Assembly: GCF_000330505.1 (NCBI RefSeq)
Contig: NW_004443767.1
Coordinates: 185,542 to 230,135 of the forward strand
DNA length: 44,594 bases
Direction: 5' to 3'
Source of the DNA: Entamoeba invadens IP1
Taxonomy: Eukaryota; Evosea; Mastigamoebida; Endamoebidae
This document shows positions 19,391 through 31,050 of the stretch, piece by piece. Under the pieces are notes generated by a model. The model ran no database searches and was not told the origin of the DNA. It saw only the letters and a program-made list of their open reading frames with translations. The stretch's first letter is position 1. The number at the start of each line of letters is the position of its first letter. A program made the position numbers and the translations under genes.

Positions 19391-20205
19391 TGAATGTGAT
19401 ACGTAGATGGTATTCAATTAAATGCATGGTGAGACACTTTTGTATATTTCTATTCTATATTTAAACTATTATAACGACTTCTTGTTCAAAAAATGTCTGC
19501 GAAAGAGAACACAAAAAATAAGAGCCAAAATGTCTAGCCAATCGGGTCGATTATCTTATTTCTCATTATTTCAAATAATTAGTCGATGAAACAATTGTAA
19601 TTCTATGTTATTATTTTTTAACAAACAAAACTATTTTCTAATTATTTTTTTTATTTTTTATTTATAGTGTTTTTTTCGTTAAAAATAATTTTAAATAAAC
19701 AAATGTATAATAATTATAATTTATATTATTATATTATTAGTTTCGCTTCATATTTTTTGGATCTTTTGGTTGTTTAAATATTATTGTTTTTGCTTTTTTC
19801 TGGGGTTTTAAATTCTTTTTACTATATTTTTACAATATATTTACTATTGTTTATTATTTTTTTAATGAAATAGTATAAAAAGACAAGCAATTGACAAATA
19901 TAGAAAATCATTACAATATATATTATTATCGAACTATTTACAAACCATATAAAATATACTTTATTTCTCCATTTTTAATTCAATTATTTTAGCAAAACAA
20001 TTATTTAGTATAAATTATATTAAATTAATTAATAAACCATACTTTAAAATACATCAGACTTGTAAATATATAATTATTATATTTATATAATTTATAACTA
20101 TAATTACAAACTACTATTTATTTATAATAATGATATACTATACTTTAAACAAAACAAAACCAATAATAATAAAACTAATAAAAAACCTTTTTAAGCAAAA
20201 GTCTA
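19391..20205. other. AT-rich intergenic region
   Basis: About 815 bp, one of the most AT-rich stretches of the window. It separates two divergent genes. No open frame, RNA gene or clear repeat is seen. Confidence 0.6.
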
Positions 20206-20652
20206 ATGCAGTGCATCGACTTTTTAAAAGATATGCGAGCGCAGATTAAAGAAGATATGCAACGAGACAATCAACATTATTACAACTCATTAAAGCTCCA
20301 ATTAATAGTTCCTCCATCCCTCATTCAACAAATAGAAAAGCGGACACAACTCACCCTTTTCGAATCATCGCCCGCAGTCTACGATATTTTTGACAACAAA
20401 AACATGTTCGTCAAAGACTTTTGCAAGAAGATAAATCGACACAAATTCGTTCTCATTCAATGTTCTGAAAACTGGGCTTTTGTCGACACCGGCCTTCTTA
20501 AATCAACAAACATCCTCGACGTCTTTGTGTTTTTCAAGCAAATCGACATCACCAAAAATTTTAAGCTTTCAATCTCTTCTATTAAGTCAAGTTCAACAGC
20601 AATCACCTTCGAGTCCGTCTCACTCGACCCACGAAGAGTTTTTGTCATTTAA
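20206..20652 (+). CDS. Small protein, weakly TLDc-like
   Basis: 148 residues, ATG at 20206. The coding stretch stands out from the surrounding DNA by its higher GC content and clean ends. Residues 1-30 look helical. From residue 45, LTLFESSPAVYDIFDNKNMF, then HKFVLIQCSENWAFVDTG and ILDVFVFF follow the order of strands in the short TLDc-domain proteins that are abundant in Entamoeba. The match is weak and may be chance. There is no signal peptide or membrane segment. If it is TLDc-like, it is shorter than usual and may be truncated. Function unknown. Confidence 0.45.
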   Translation: MQCIDFLKDMRAQIKEDMQRDNQHYYNSLKLQLIVPPSLIQQIEKRTQLTLFESSPAVYDIFDNKNMFVKDFCKKINRHKFVLIQCSENWAFVDTGLLKSTNILDVFVFFKQIDITKNFKLSISSIKSSSTAITFESVSLDPRRVFVI

Positions 20653-21092
20653 TTGTGTTATTCTATTCCAACTTCTAGTTTTTATTTTATTTAAAGTAAA
20701 ATATTATAACTATAAGTTAATAATTTATTTACTATTTATTATTTTTTTTACTCAGTTTCGTTAATAAATTTGTTATTTAAATATATTAAAAAATCGATAG
20801 TAATTTATTATTATTATATGGTTTAATAATAACAAATCATTTATCATTTTTTATTCTTATAAAAAGTCAAGTCGATCTAAAAAAACACTTTTATTTACTA
20901 AATTAAAAAAATTTAATTATCTTAATTATATATATATATATATTCAAATAAAATAACTTTGAATTATTATATTACCAAAAATAAGAAAAACTAAAATAAT
21001 TAAAATTGGTAGTTTATTAATAGTAAACATTGTAATAATGATAAATTGAAACAAGAGTAAGTGATTGTATACAAAGAAAGATGTGGAATGCT
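20653..21092. other. AT-rich intergenic region with TA microsatellite
   Basis: 440 bp between the 3' ends of two convergent genes. It contains a TA run at about 20929-20942 and nothing else recognisable. Confidence 0.6.
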
Positions 21093-21449
21093 TTAAAAAG
21101 AAAAAGCAGCAGGATCAGAAAAAGCCGAGTGATAAATTTTTTCAAAATAGAGAGAACCAAAAGAGATTTCTTGAAATGGTATTTCCTTTGAAAACGAAGT
21201 TTCTTCAACAAAAGAATTTTCAGGTGAATTGTTCCAAGAAGCGACAACGACGTCCTGCTCATTTTTATTATATCTCTTCTTTTTGTGGGACTGGGCATTA
21301 TTTCGACGATTAAAAGACTTAAAATGCTTAGTGGATGATTGTTGCATGTATTGGGGTTGGATCTCATGGGAACGATAGACAACAATCCTCTGTTGAGGGC
21401 GCTCTTCATTAACACAGTATGGAGAAACAGGTTGTTTAGTGCTCATCAT
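21093..21449 (-). CDS. Small hypothetical protein with complete core promoter
   Basis: 118 residues from ATG at 21449 (a second ATG follows at once). The composition is rich in Ser, Gln, Asn, Lys and Arg, with PQQRIVVYRSHEIQPQY and a central basic stretch NAQSHKKKRYNKNEQ that could target the nucleus; the end is FSDPAAFSF. No domain is recognised, and there is no signal peptide or membrane segment. The case that it is a gene rests on its promoter: an exact Entamoeba initiator and a TATA-like box lie directly upstream. A longer frame (21017-21415) overlaps in another phase, but it starts inside this gene and has no promoter of its own. Confidence 0.6.
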   Translation of the reverse strand: MMSTKQPVSPYCVNEERPQQRIVVYRSHEIQPQYMQQSSTKHFKSFNRRNNAQSHKKKRYNKNEQDVVVASWNNSPENSFVEETSFSKEIPFQEISFGSLYFEKIYHSAFSDPAAFSF

Positions 21450-21470
21450 GTGGCTAGTGTTTGGTGATTA

Positions 21471-21492
21471 TGAATTTTTTGCCCTTATATAT
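21471..21492 (-). promoter_or_regulatory. Core promoter: TATA-like box plus exact initiator
   Basis: On the minus strand TATATAAGG (21484-21492) is followed by AAAAATTCA (21471-21479), an exact match to the Entamoeba initiator, 22 nt before the ATG at 21449. Confidence 0.65.
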
Positions 21493-22073
21493 TATTCTCT
21501 TTCCATTTTTTTAGGTTTCCTATTTTTGATAAACCATATCTGTTAGTTTTTTAACTATTGTTGTTATTTTTAAATCACAATCAAAAAAAATATTTCAAGG
21601 AAAAAAATTAAATCTGTGATTATATAGTTACTATAATAGTATATTTATGGCTTTATTTTACAATTATTATAGTATTATTTTTTTGATTTTTATCATATAA
21701 TTAATCCCGCAATATTTCGTTATTTCATGCTCTTTTTTTTATTTTTTATTAACTTCAACGAGATTGTTTCTTTGTTTTCAAAGTCAAACCAAAGTTAATC
21801 AACTGGTAATTATTATCTTTTCACTTTTCGTTTTTTTCTCATCTCCACAAAATTAATTCTAAAACGAATTCATGAACTATTTTATTAAGTATAATTCTAC
21901 CATCTAATTATTTATCGTTAAATTACACTAATAACATATAAAATTAATTTGGAAAACTAATGAATGTAATTATATTTTTAAAATTGAATAAACTACCAAT
22001 TATAATTAAATTAAAACCATATGAAACTAGAAATAAACTTGTTAACAACCACAAATTCCACAAACAAATAAAT
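21493..22073. other. AT-rich intergenic region
   Basis: About 580 bp upstream of the small gene and downstream of the cullin stop. No gene, RNA or repeat is recognised. Confidence 0.6.
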
Positions 22074-24197
22074 TTAAGCATAGACGTATTTGATAATCCC
22101 ACTCTTCCCTTTCTCTCTCTCAATATACTCCTTTTCAATGAGTTTTTCGATGACGCTTTGTACAAATGCCTCTGTTGGAATGAAAGCCGCTTTTTCTTTG
22201 ATTACAAGATTAATAAATTCCCTTTCGTTGCACCTTTTAAGTCTTTTCATCAGCCTGACGCAGACAGCCTCTCCCCACGCTGTTCTGTCCTCTTTGATCT
22301 TGTCATCCCCCTTTCGCTCCGCTACCGAAACTCGGTGGTAATGACCATTCACAAACTGTTCACTTATTTTTCCGTCTTGCGTTAAAACACCACTTTTTAT
22401 CATTGACTGGTAAGTCGTAAAGACCTCTCCTTCGTTCTTGAACTTCTGACCAGTCGAGACAAACAAAACTATGGCTGCCGCGATAGAAGGAAGAACCACT
22501 TTCCTTTTCTGGCCGCCATGTTCCCAGGTCAAACAAACAGTTGACACATTCAACACCCATTGCAACTTACGGGACTCAAATCGCTTCTTGTAGAAATGCT
22601 CGAAAGTTCCAGACAAGTTTTTCATGACCTCTGGAAGGTCAATGTTCTCGCTAGGCTTTAATGGCCACGTGCCTCCCGTGCAAATCGAGACGTCGAGTAT
22701 TTCAGATTTCGTCTGTGCAGAAAATTCTTGCGTCAGTTTGCTGCTCATCGTTATATCTGAAAACATCCTTCCTAACTTTGTGGCATACGATACACCACTG
22801 ATTTCCCGCAATCTGTTTATTATGCTTTCTTCCGTTTTCAGGTCTTGGACTTCATGCGACAAAAGTCTCTTGGCAAGTAACTTCAAGTACCAATCATCGA
22901 AGATGTCGTGGTCTTGCAAATAACAAGACAAGTCGATAACCTCGAGTGGTGTAAATTTGGTTTTTGGTGGATTAGACAATTTGTGCACTTGGCTCGACGA
23001 CACTCGCAACGAGTCATGGATGTACTGTGCAATGTACATTGGGTTATTCTCCGTGTTTTTATGCGGTGCTGCAACCAAAATATTTTTTAGTGTAATCTCT
23101 GCTGTTTGGATGAAGGACAAGTCGTTGTGTAACAAATCAAGAGAGTGATTCACTTTGTGCAATATTTCTACTAACCTTTCAACCCACAGTGTGCGGTCTC
23201 CCACAAAATTTTTTATCGCAGTGAACGCAACCGACACAATCCACCCCGCATATTCCTTTCTTAAATCCTCTATTATTGTTTGGTCAACAGATTTCTTCAT
23301 TCCATTGTAAATGAGCTCAACAAGAGTTTCATTTTCGTTGAGTCCTTCCAACAACAATTTCCCAACACATCCAATTTTTTTCACCCAAAGTGTGTTGGTC
23401 ACTGCCTTTCCCTTTTCAATTGTTGACTTGTCCAAATTTACCCACACGTTCTTCTCTTCGGTTTCTTCAAGCTTGAGCGCGCTCTCAACGAACTTCTGGC
23501 CGTCGATATTTTCAAGTGTTTTCGTCAAATTTTCAAAGTCGGTTATATACGCATTTTCAAACATCTCGTAGTTCTCTCGTGATACCTGGGCGTTATACCC
23601 CGAACTCAACAACACCTCTCTGAACGAGTCCAACGTTATCTGGTCATACGATTTTCCCCTTGTGTCATTTGGTGTTTTTGCGTCTCTAATTTTGTGGATG
23701 AGTTCCATAGCTTCTCCCATAATTTCTTTTGAATGTTGGGTGAAAACTGTATCGAGCCAAATTCTTTTTCCGCACTCCGAAATCGATTCGTGTAAATAGT
23801 ACGTAGTCAGGTATTTACAGAATTTTTCCGTGTGTTTCAGTGCATTCTGGTAATTAGCAAATTCGGCGACATAAATTTCCAATTTTTGAGACATGACCTC
23901 TCGACTGCTCAACGACTCGGCGACATTTGAACAATGTTTTGACAAATATGACAATATATTGGCTTGTAGTATTCTCCACATCTCGCCTGGCGCAATGGAT
24001 ATTGTATAAATTAGGTGATAGAGTTCCATCTCAGTGACTGACGATTGTTTGTGCGTGAGTGTGTCTGTTATATTTTCTTTAATGTTGGACCACATCTTTG
24101 TGTAGTCTGCAGAGTTAAGTTGGTGCGGCGACAGTGTCGACACTGATCGCATTTTACTTTTTATATTCATAGATTTGTCCCTCTTATGCATATTCAT
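22074..24197 (-). CDS. Cullin, scaffold of a RING ubiquitin ligase
   Basis: 707 residues from ATG at 24197. The N-terminal 350 residues are helical cullin repeats of low conservation, for the substrate adaptor. The cullin homology domain shows IFDDWYLKLLAKRLLS (the conserved YxxxLAKRLL motif), then EESIINRLREISGVSYATKL and RMFSDITMSSKL. The C-terminal winged helix has VRLMKRLKRCNEREFINLV followed by FVQSVIEKLIEKEYIER and a final IKYVYA. Lys651 in VRLMK is the expected Nedd8 acceptor. It lies 56 residues from the C-terminus, as Lys720 does in human CUL1. The protein would hold RBX1 and a substrate receptor together in a modular E3 ligase. I cannot assign it to CUL1, CUL3 or CUL4 from the sequence alone. 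Confidence 0.92.
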   Translation of the reverse strand: MNMHKRDKSMNIKSKMRSVSTLSPHQLNSADYTKMWSNIKENITDTLTHKQSSVTEMELYHLIYTISIAPGEMWRILQANILSYLSKHCSNVAESLSSREVMSQKLEIYVAEFANYQNALKHTEKFCKYLTTYYLHESISECGKRIWLDTVFTQHSKEIMGEAMELIHKIRDAKTPNDTRGKSYDQITLDSFREVLLSSGYNAQVSRENYEMFENAYITDFENLTKTLENIDGQKFVESALKLEETEEKNVWVNLDKSTIEKGKAVTNTLWVKKIGCVGKLLLEGLNENETLVELIYNGMKKSVDQTIIEDLRKEYAGWIVSVAFTAIKNFVGDRTLWVERLVEILHKVNHSLDLLHNDLSFIQTAEITLKNILVAAPHKNTENNPMYIAQYIHDSLRVSSSQVHKLSNPPKTKFTPLEVIDLSCYLQDHDIFDDWYLKLLAKRLLSHEVQDLKTEESIINRLREISGVSYATKLGRMFSDITMSSKLTQEFSAQTKSEILDVSICTGGTWPLKPSENIDLPEVMKNLSGTFEHFYKKRFESRKLQWVLNVSTVCLTWEHGGQKRKVVLPSIAAAIVLFVSTGQKFKNEGEVFTTYQSMIKSGVLTQDGKISEQFVNGHYHRVSVAERKGDDKIKEDRTAWGEAVCVRLMKRLKRCNEREFINLVIKEKAAFIPTEAFVQSVIEKLIEKEYIEREKGKSGIIKYVYA

Positions 24198-25221
24198 TCC
24201 ACTTTGTCAATCTTTCAATCATTTTCTCATTCTCTTTTCTCTTTCGTTTTGTCAAACTTTGTCAAAAGCACAAAGTTAGTTCTTCTCAATGAAAATCCCA
24301 TAGATTTGTATAACATTTTTTCATTATTTTTGTTATTTTTTTATTCAATCGTTAACCAGAAAAAAAATGTTTTTTTTCCACTTTTTTTAATTGTTATTTT
24401 TTATAAATAATACCATTTAATATAGTTTACTGAATAAACAGAATTTTTTCATAAATAGTTTATTTGTTTTTACTGCTTTACGTTTTGTTACGAATTATTA
24501 CAATAAGTTAACAATTATAACTAATAAAGTGTTATTAAATAATTTGGTCAATAAGGAACAAAATTACTGGACATATAAAAACTGTTACTGATTTATTTTT
24601 ATTAAATAAAATGTTATTATATATTTAATTATAATTACTATATTTATGATAAAAAATAAAATTGTCAATTCTACAATCTGTTTTTTGTTTCATTTTTCAT
24701 TTAAATAGTTTTACCACATTCATTTCTTTGAACCTTCTTTTGACAATATAATAATATATAATAAAATAAGCCATATTAAATAGTAACAAATGTGTTTCAT
24801 GGCAAAAATCATTATTTGTATCCAAATGAACTGATCCTTCGAATACTGGTCTAGTTTCTGTTTAACCAAAAGAAATAATACAACTTCTTTCGAATAAACA
24901 ATTGTACAAGTTTTATTATCACAATATTAATAGTAACATTAATTATATTTTATAGTATATTAACCCAGAGTACTGTGGGTAAAGATAGTAATGCCGAACT
25001 ATAGATATTTCAGAGCAAATTGAGAATCCTTGACCCAGTTATTTTTTGAATAACAAAATAATGAGTGAAAAGACTAAACCCGACCGAAATGTTATTAGAC
25101 GGGCAATGAAAACAGCAGATTTATTCAATTTTTTTCGATAAAACTCCCATATCGCAAAGAAAAAGAATTTCGAGGGAAGCGCGTATTCGATATAAAAGGC
25201 AACTCTAAAATTCTATATTCA
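24198..25221. other. Intergenic region between divergent cullin and ABC transporter genes
   Basis: About 1 kb, AT-rich. 24,960-25,200 is less AT-rich and has a 26-codon frame from ATG at 25061; it may be a leader or a relic. GATATAAAAG about 30 bp before the transporter ATG is a TATA candidate. Confidence 0.45.
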
Positions 25222-28200
25222 ATGCAACAAACCGACTTAACGACTCAGACACCATCACCTCCAAAGAGTTCTGAGGACATCGAAATGGACGTTTACAATG
25301 TCGACGATACTTACAAAGATGATATACCCGAGCCGATATATAAGAAGCATCCCAACTGTTGTGAAATAGCTTTGATGCAACGAGCTCCCAAATACATTCG
25401 TAAAGGTCGCAAGGGGTCGTTGAATGTCAAAGAGATCGGACAGATCCCTTCGACATTAGACATCGACAAGACATACATTCGAATGTCAAAAGGGTGGGAG
25501 CGAGAATTAGAAAAGCACCCGAAGAGTCCATCTTTATTGCGCACGCTCTTTCGAGTTGAGTGGAAACATCTCCTTCTGTGTTATGGGTGTCTTCTCTTTT
25601 CGCAGATCACAACTTTAGTCATTCCAATATTGATCCAATTTTTGGTGAGTTGGGTATCACAAGAAGACCCTGAGGAGTACGTCGGATACTGTTATTTAAT
25701 AGGAATAGCCATCATGCAAGTCTTTACTTCATTTTGCTTTCAATTGTCCATTAAATGGACCTTTGTGTTATCATTACGGCTCCGAAATGGACTTATCTCG
25801 ATGATCTATGCAAAGTCCTTAAAGTTGAATTCCGCGTCTATCGAAGAAACAGGGAAATTAGTCAATTTGATGTCGAATGATTCGATGTTGTTTGTGGAGC
25901 AATTGCCTCAAGTGATAACAGGAGCGACGGCGCCTATACTCTTCTTTATAGTCTGTATCATCTTATTAGTGTTAGTGATATACTGGGCTCTTATTCCAAT
26001 CGCTCTTTGTCTCGTCTGTGTTGCTATTAATATATTTGTCAGTCGGATCATCAGTCATTTCTTCAGAAAGAGTCAAATGTGTTCGGACAGACGACTTTCC
26101 TTCTTCTCTGAAATATTGCGGAACATCAAATTTATTAAGTACAATGCTTGGGAAGACCCTTTGAAGCATCGACTGACTCAATTGCGAAATAAAGAGATGT
26201 ATAGTATGTTCGGGACAATGTGTGGGCGGTCTACTGTCATTACTTTAATGCTGGAATTGACCCCTTTAATGGCCTTTATATTATATTTAGTCTTTATATT
26301 GAGGAAAGACAAATTAGAAGTGGGGACTGTGTTCGCTACAATCTGCTACTTCAACTGTATTCGACTTCCTTTCATGAACTTCGGCTACTTTGTTGCAGCC
26401 GCTTTGACCTTCAAAGTTTCTATCAACAGACTTCAAACATACTTCTTAACACCGGAATTGGACCCACAAGATAATACTAAAACTGGACAAACGGAATTTG
26501 CCATTGACATGGAGAGCGCCGAATTCCATTTTCCAAACAATGATGTCGCCTTTTCGACTGAAAATTTGAAAATCAAAAAAGGCGAGTTAGTTTGTGTGTT
26601 AGGGAGTGTTGGATCTGGGAAGTCTTCCTTTTTGATGTCCATTTTAGGCGAGTTAGAACAGAAGAAAGGGACAACTAAGATATCTGGAGATATCACATAT
26701 GCAAGTCAGACTGCTTGGTTAATGAACACCACCGTCCGCGAGAACATCATCTTCTTAGACAAGTTTGATCGAACTCGATACAACAAAGCGTGCACCTGTT
26801 CGTGTTTAAATCGTGACTTACAGATCTTGCGAGGGGGCGATTTATATGAAGTCGCGGAGAGAGGAGCTAACTTGTCGGGAGGACAACGACAACGAATTTC
26901 AATTGCAAGAGCTTTGTATAACGCAAAGGATATTGTCATCTTTGATGATCCATTGAGTGCCGTCGACTTCCAAGTGGGCAGTTACATCTTCGAGAATGCA
27001 ATGGAAAAGCATTTAGCCAATACAACGCGTATAATAGTGACGAATCAGACGTACTTCATTGATAAAGCTGATCGAATCATCGTCATCGAAGACAAGAAAA
27101 TTGCGTTCAATGGGACGATCGACGAGCTTCGCAAGAGTGATTTAGCGGCGGCACAAGTCGTCAAAACAGTCTCCAAAAAGAAGGAATCTGCAAAGAAAGA
27201 AGAGACTGAAACTGTCCCACAAGATGTTGTAGCTGCAGATGTCTCTGAAGAGAAGCGAGAAGTCGGGGGAGTGTCTTTACGAACGTATTTGAGTTACTTC
27301 AATTCGGGGAACTTCTTCTTGTTCTTCTTTACATTGTTTTTCTTTGTGTTACGATGTGGGTGTCGAGTATGTTACAATTGGTTCCTTACGAAGTGGACGA
27401 ATGCTATTGATGACAATCACCCCCAAGGCGATGAGTTCTACTTTTATGCAAATGCCATTTCAATAGGAGCTGCTATTATAGTGACTTTTCTGTCTATGGT
27501 AGCTATTTCATTCTTTGGGTTGAGAGCGTCGAATGGACTGCATACCAAGATGGTCAACAATTTGTTTGGGACGGTCTTGTCCTTCTTCGACGTGACGCCA
27601 TTAGGACGACTTTTAAATCACTTCTCGAGAGATCTCAGATTCATCGACTTTAATCTTCCAATTCAATATGAAATCTTCTTCGGACAAACATGTGATATTA
27701 TTGCGGTGTTTGTAGTTATCTGCACGTGCTCGTATTATCTTATTATAGTCGTTGTCGTAGTATTAATTGTCTTCTTGGCATTCCACAAGTACTTTGTAAG
27801 GTCTTCCATTGAAATGCAAAGACTCGAAGGCATAACACGGTCTCCAATGTTCATCCATTTCGACCAGACGTTACTTGGTCTTGCCACAGTACGAACATAT
27901 AAGGGACAAGATTCATTCTTACACTCAATAATACTTAAGATGAAGAACAATACACTCTCATATTATACTCTACAAATGGCTAAAAGTTTGTTTACTTTTG
28001 AATTGATATAATCTTACATAAATTTACTCACACGTTAGGTTGGTATTCCCAGAGATTGGATTGGTTAGGTATTATCGTTTCTATAATAACTGTTTTGGTT
28101 ATTGTCATCTTAAAGACGAAGAACCAAATCGAGTCTGGAGTCGCCGGAGTAGCTTTGATGAACGTTGCGACACTTGGTGGGTTCATCTCGCGATTTTCAC

Positions 28201-29276
28201 AGAACATCTTGGAGGTCGATATTACCATGCAAGCCGTTGAGAGACTTCTCAGTCTGAAAGGTATTCCAGTCGAGGAGACAAAAGAGAAGAAGGCGAATTA
28301 CTCGACACCACCAGACAACTGGCCAACGCAAGGTAAAATAGAGTTGGAGAATTACCAATTTAGATACCGAGAAGGTCTTCCCTTAGTCTTAAAAGGAGTC
28401 TCTGCTGTTATTAATGACAACGAAAAGATCGGGATAGTTGGTCGAACTGGGTCAGGGAAGTCCACCATGATGGCTGGGATCTTTAGAATTGAAGAACCTG
28501 CTGGTGGATTAATTAAAGTTGATGGGATAGATACCACCACTGTGCCACTTAAGATATTAAGAAGTCGAATGTGTATATTACCACAAGAAGCTACGATGTT
28601 CTCCGGTGACATACGAGAAAATTTAGACCCGTTCCATGTGAAAAGTGATGATGAAATGAAGAAGGTATTACAGATGGTGAATGTGGAGAAGGATTTGAGC
28701 TACAAAGTGACTGAGAATGGAGAGAATTTCTCATTGGGAGAGAGACAGATGATATGTATGGCAAGAGCGTTATTGCGAGGTGCAAAGATATTGATTATGG
28801 ATGAAGCAACAGCATCAATTGATATCCAGACTGATATTATGATACAAGAAATGGTCAGAAAGAATTTCTGTAAGTGTACGGTGTTGACAATAGCACATAG
28901 ACTCCATACTATTATGGACTCTAATAAAGCTATGGTGTTCGATGATGGCCACTTGATGGAGATGGACACGCCAATTAATTTGATCAACGACAAAACGACT
29001 ATTTTTAATAACTTGGTGCAGCAATCAGGGTGTCCTGAAGAGCTCACAAGACTCGCTAAAGGAGAAACTTCAATTGCAGAGACATTAAAGAACACTGAAC
29101 ATAAGGAAGAAGGAGATGATGATGATGATGACAAGAATGGAGAAGATGCAAAACAGGAGACTCCAAATGGAACTTTCCATTTGAACGCCACAGTCTCGAA
29201 AAGTCCATTTGCAGAGCAACACGAACAAAGATCCGAGTCGCCACTGATTGAAAAGAAGGAGTCTTCTTCAGAATAG
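25222..29276 (+). CDS. ABCC/MRP-type ABC transporter, two exons
   Basis: Exons 25222-27985 and 28039-29276 flank a 53-nt intron (GTTTGT...TTAG), giving 1333 residues. Splicing restores MAKSWYSQRLDWLGIIVS, which fits the conserved W-x-x-x-RL-(D/E) segment ahead of the last helices of the second membrane domain. The layout is TMD1-NBD1-TMD2-NBD2, without an extra N-terminal TMD0. NBD1 has Walker A GSVGSGKSS, signature LSGGQRQRISIARAL and Walker B IVIFDDPLSAVD; the second D where many ABC proteins have E is typical of ABCC NBD1. NBD2 has GRTGSGKST, a degenerate signature FSLGERQMICMARALL and a complete Walker B ILIMDEATASID. ABCC pumps export organic anions, glutathione conjugates and drugs. The C-terminal tail has a run of Asp. 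Substrate and membrane location are unknown. Confidence 0.93.
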
Positions 29277-29510
29277 ATGTGAATGAGTTGTTGTTTTAAA
29301 TTTGTAGTTTGTTATTAATAAATCAACTAAAGTTTTATTTCTATTTTTGTAATATTATAAAGTATTATATATTTATTATTAAAATATAACCTTTTACTTA
29401 TTAAAATAGAATCATTCACTTAAAAAAAGACTCTTGTTTAATTAAAAATGTATTATTTATTTATTAAAAAATTAATTAATTATTCACAAACATAATAACA
29501 ACCAAAATTG

Positions 29511-31050
29511 TTAAAACATGAAAAATGCAAAAGCAAAACTTGTCATCAAAATACCAACAACATTGTTGGAATTGTCTTCACTAGAATTTTCAATGTCACT
29601 AGTGCACTTTCTGCACTCATCATCTTCACAAGGCCTGTCATAATGTGCTTTACATTTTTCACAGATTATAGAACCATCATAGTATCCATCTGGACACTCG
29701 GTCACACACATCCTTCACAGTGTCTACTAAAAGTTTTTCTTCACACTTCTTGCACTTTTCACCAATACAAATTTGACATTTTTCATGTGTTGCAAGGCAT
29801 TGAGTCATGTCGATGTCACACATGTAGTTGTCTCCATCCAAAGTCGCCTTCTTGTCTCCACAATCTTTGCAAGTTGGTGGTTCAACACTAAGGTCTACAA
29901 ACTGAAGTGATGTGCAATTCAGTTTCGTGACTTGAACCTCTCCAAACTTACTGTTAATGTAATTATTTGTGACGAAAATTCTCAGCCCTTGATTTATTTT
30001 TGCCAAAGTTTTTGGTTGTTCGTTCCCATAGAAAAACAGATTCTTTTGTGAAGGAAGAGTGTCTTGTAAAGATGTAAGTAGTGCGTACAAATTGATTGAT
30101 TCAAGTTTCGGAGTGTTTTTAAATGCATTTTCCTCGACACTTGTAACTTTTTCAGTCCCCGTCAAAAGTGAAAGTTGTTCACACCCTGAGAACGTGTTTT
30201 GTGGAATAATTGTACTACCTCCGAAATCTATGTGGAACAAAGAAGTACATTTTTCAAAAATTGCATTCCCAAGTTCTGTAACCGGACTCTCTGGAAGTTT
30301 CATATTGCTTATCTTTGTTAATGCAAAAGCTCGTGATCCGATCATTTCAACATTGTCATTAAAAATGAAATTAGTGATTGAAGTCCCCTTAAAACAACTT
30401 TCACCAAATGAAATAATCCGATCAAGTCCATTCACTGCATCAATTGCTGCACAATTTTTAAATGTGTCTTTGGGGAGTTTAGTTGTGCCACCAAGAACAA
30501 CCGATTTTATTCTGGGCGATATACTAAAAGCACCTTCTCCAAACTCTTCAAGTGGGTTATTTGGCAACACAACATTTATCATTCTAGTTGCTCGAAAAGC
30601 ATATTTTCCAATTTTTTTATATTTGGAAAAAATGAAATGTCTGATATTATAGTGTTTTCAAAAGACGAAGCACTAAAACCAATAATCTTATCAACGCCAT
30701 TCACCGTTGATAACGACTAACATCCTTTGAAGGTATTAAACCCCAATTTTATGTAATTACCTGATAATGTAACAGTTTCCAAATTAGTGGCTCCTTCGAA
30801 AGAAGAAGCCCTTAAAGTATATTCTTCTTTCCCTTCAATATTAGTAATGTTTATGCTTACACTTGTAATTTCAGTATTGTCTTTTGAACCCATTTTCACA
30901 AATTACATTAACATCACTTATAGATATTGTAACATCACCCGAGCACTTAGTTGTTCCATCCTTCACACATAGTTTCTCTTTTACAATTGTATAACATGGT
31001 TCATCACCCATAGAAAAAGTGATACATGAAAGTAACAATAAGATAATCAT
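29511..31050 (-). pseudogene. BspA-like leucine-rich-repeat surface protein, disrupted
   Basis: The remains of one gene spread over three frames. It opens at 31050 with a signal peptide (MIILLLLSCITFSMG) and a Cys-containing head. Then come BspA-type LRR units with recurring (F/Y)xxCxxL and 'FKGC', 'FKNT' elements (for example GGSTIIPQNTFSGCEQLSLL), a Cys-rich segment with CQICIGEKCKKCEE and IICEKC pairs, and a hydrophobic end (VVGILMTSFAFAFFMF) that fits a membrane or GPI signal. At least four lesions are seen: a frameshift near 30890, a TAG at 30717-30719, a frameshift at an A7 run (30612-30618) and another near 29705. Such proteins are surface molecules in Entamoeba. The number of lesions argues for a pseudogene; sequencing errors at A/T runs could explain part of them. 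Confidence 0.85.

Noticed and set aside
19391..19417. Nine-codon N-terminal extension of the NT-C2-like protein
   Set aside because: It begins with TTG; the ATG at 19390 is the first proper start.
25061..25141. 26-codon frame upstream of the ABC transporter
   Set aside because: Too short to call; it may be an upstream frame in the leader or chance.
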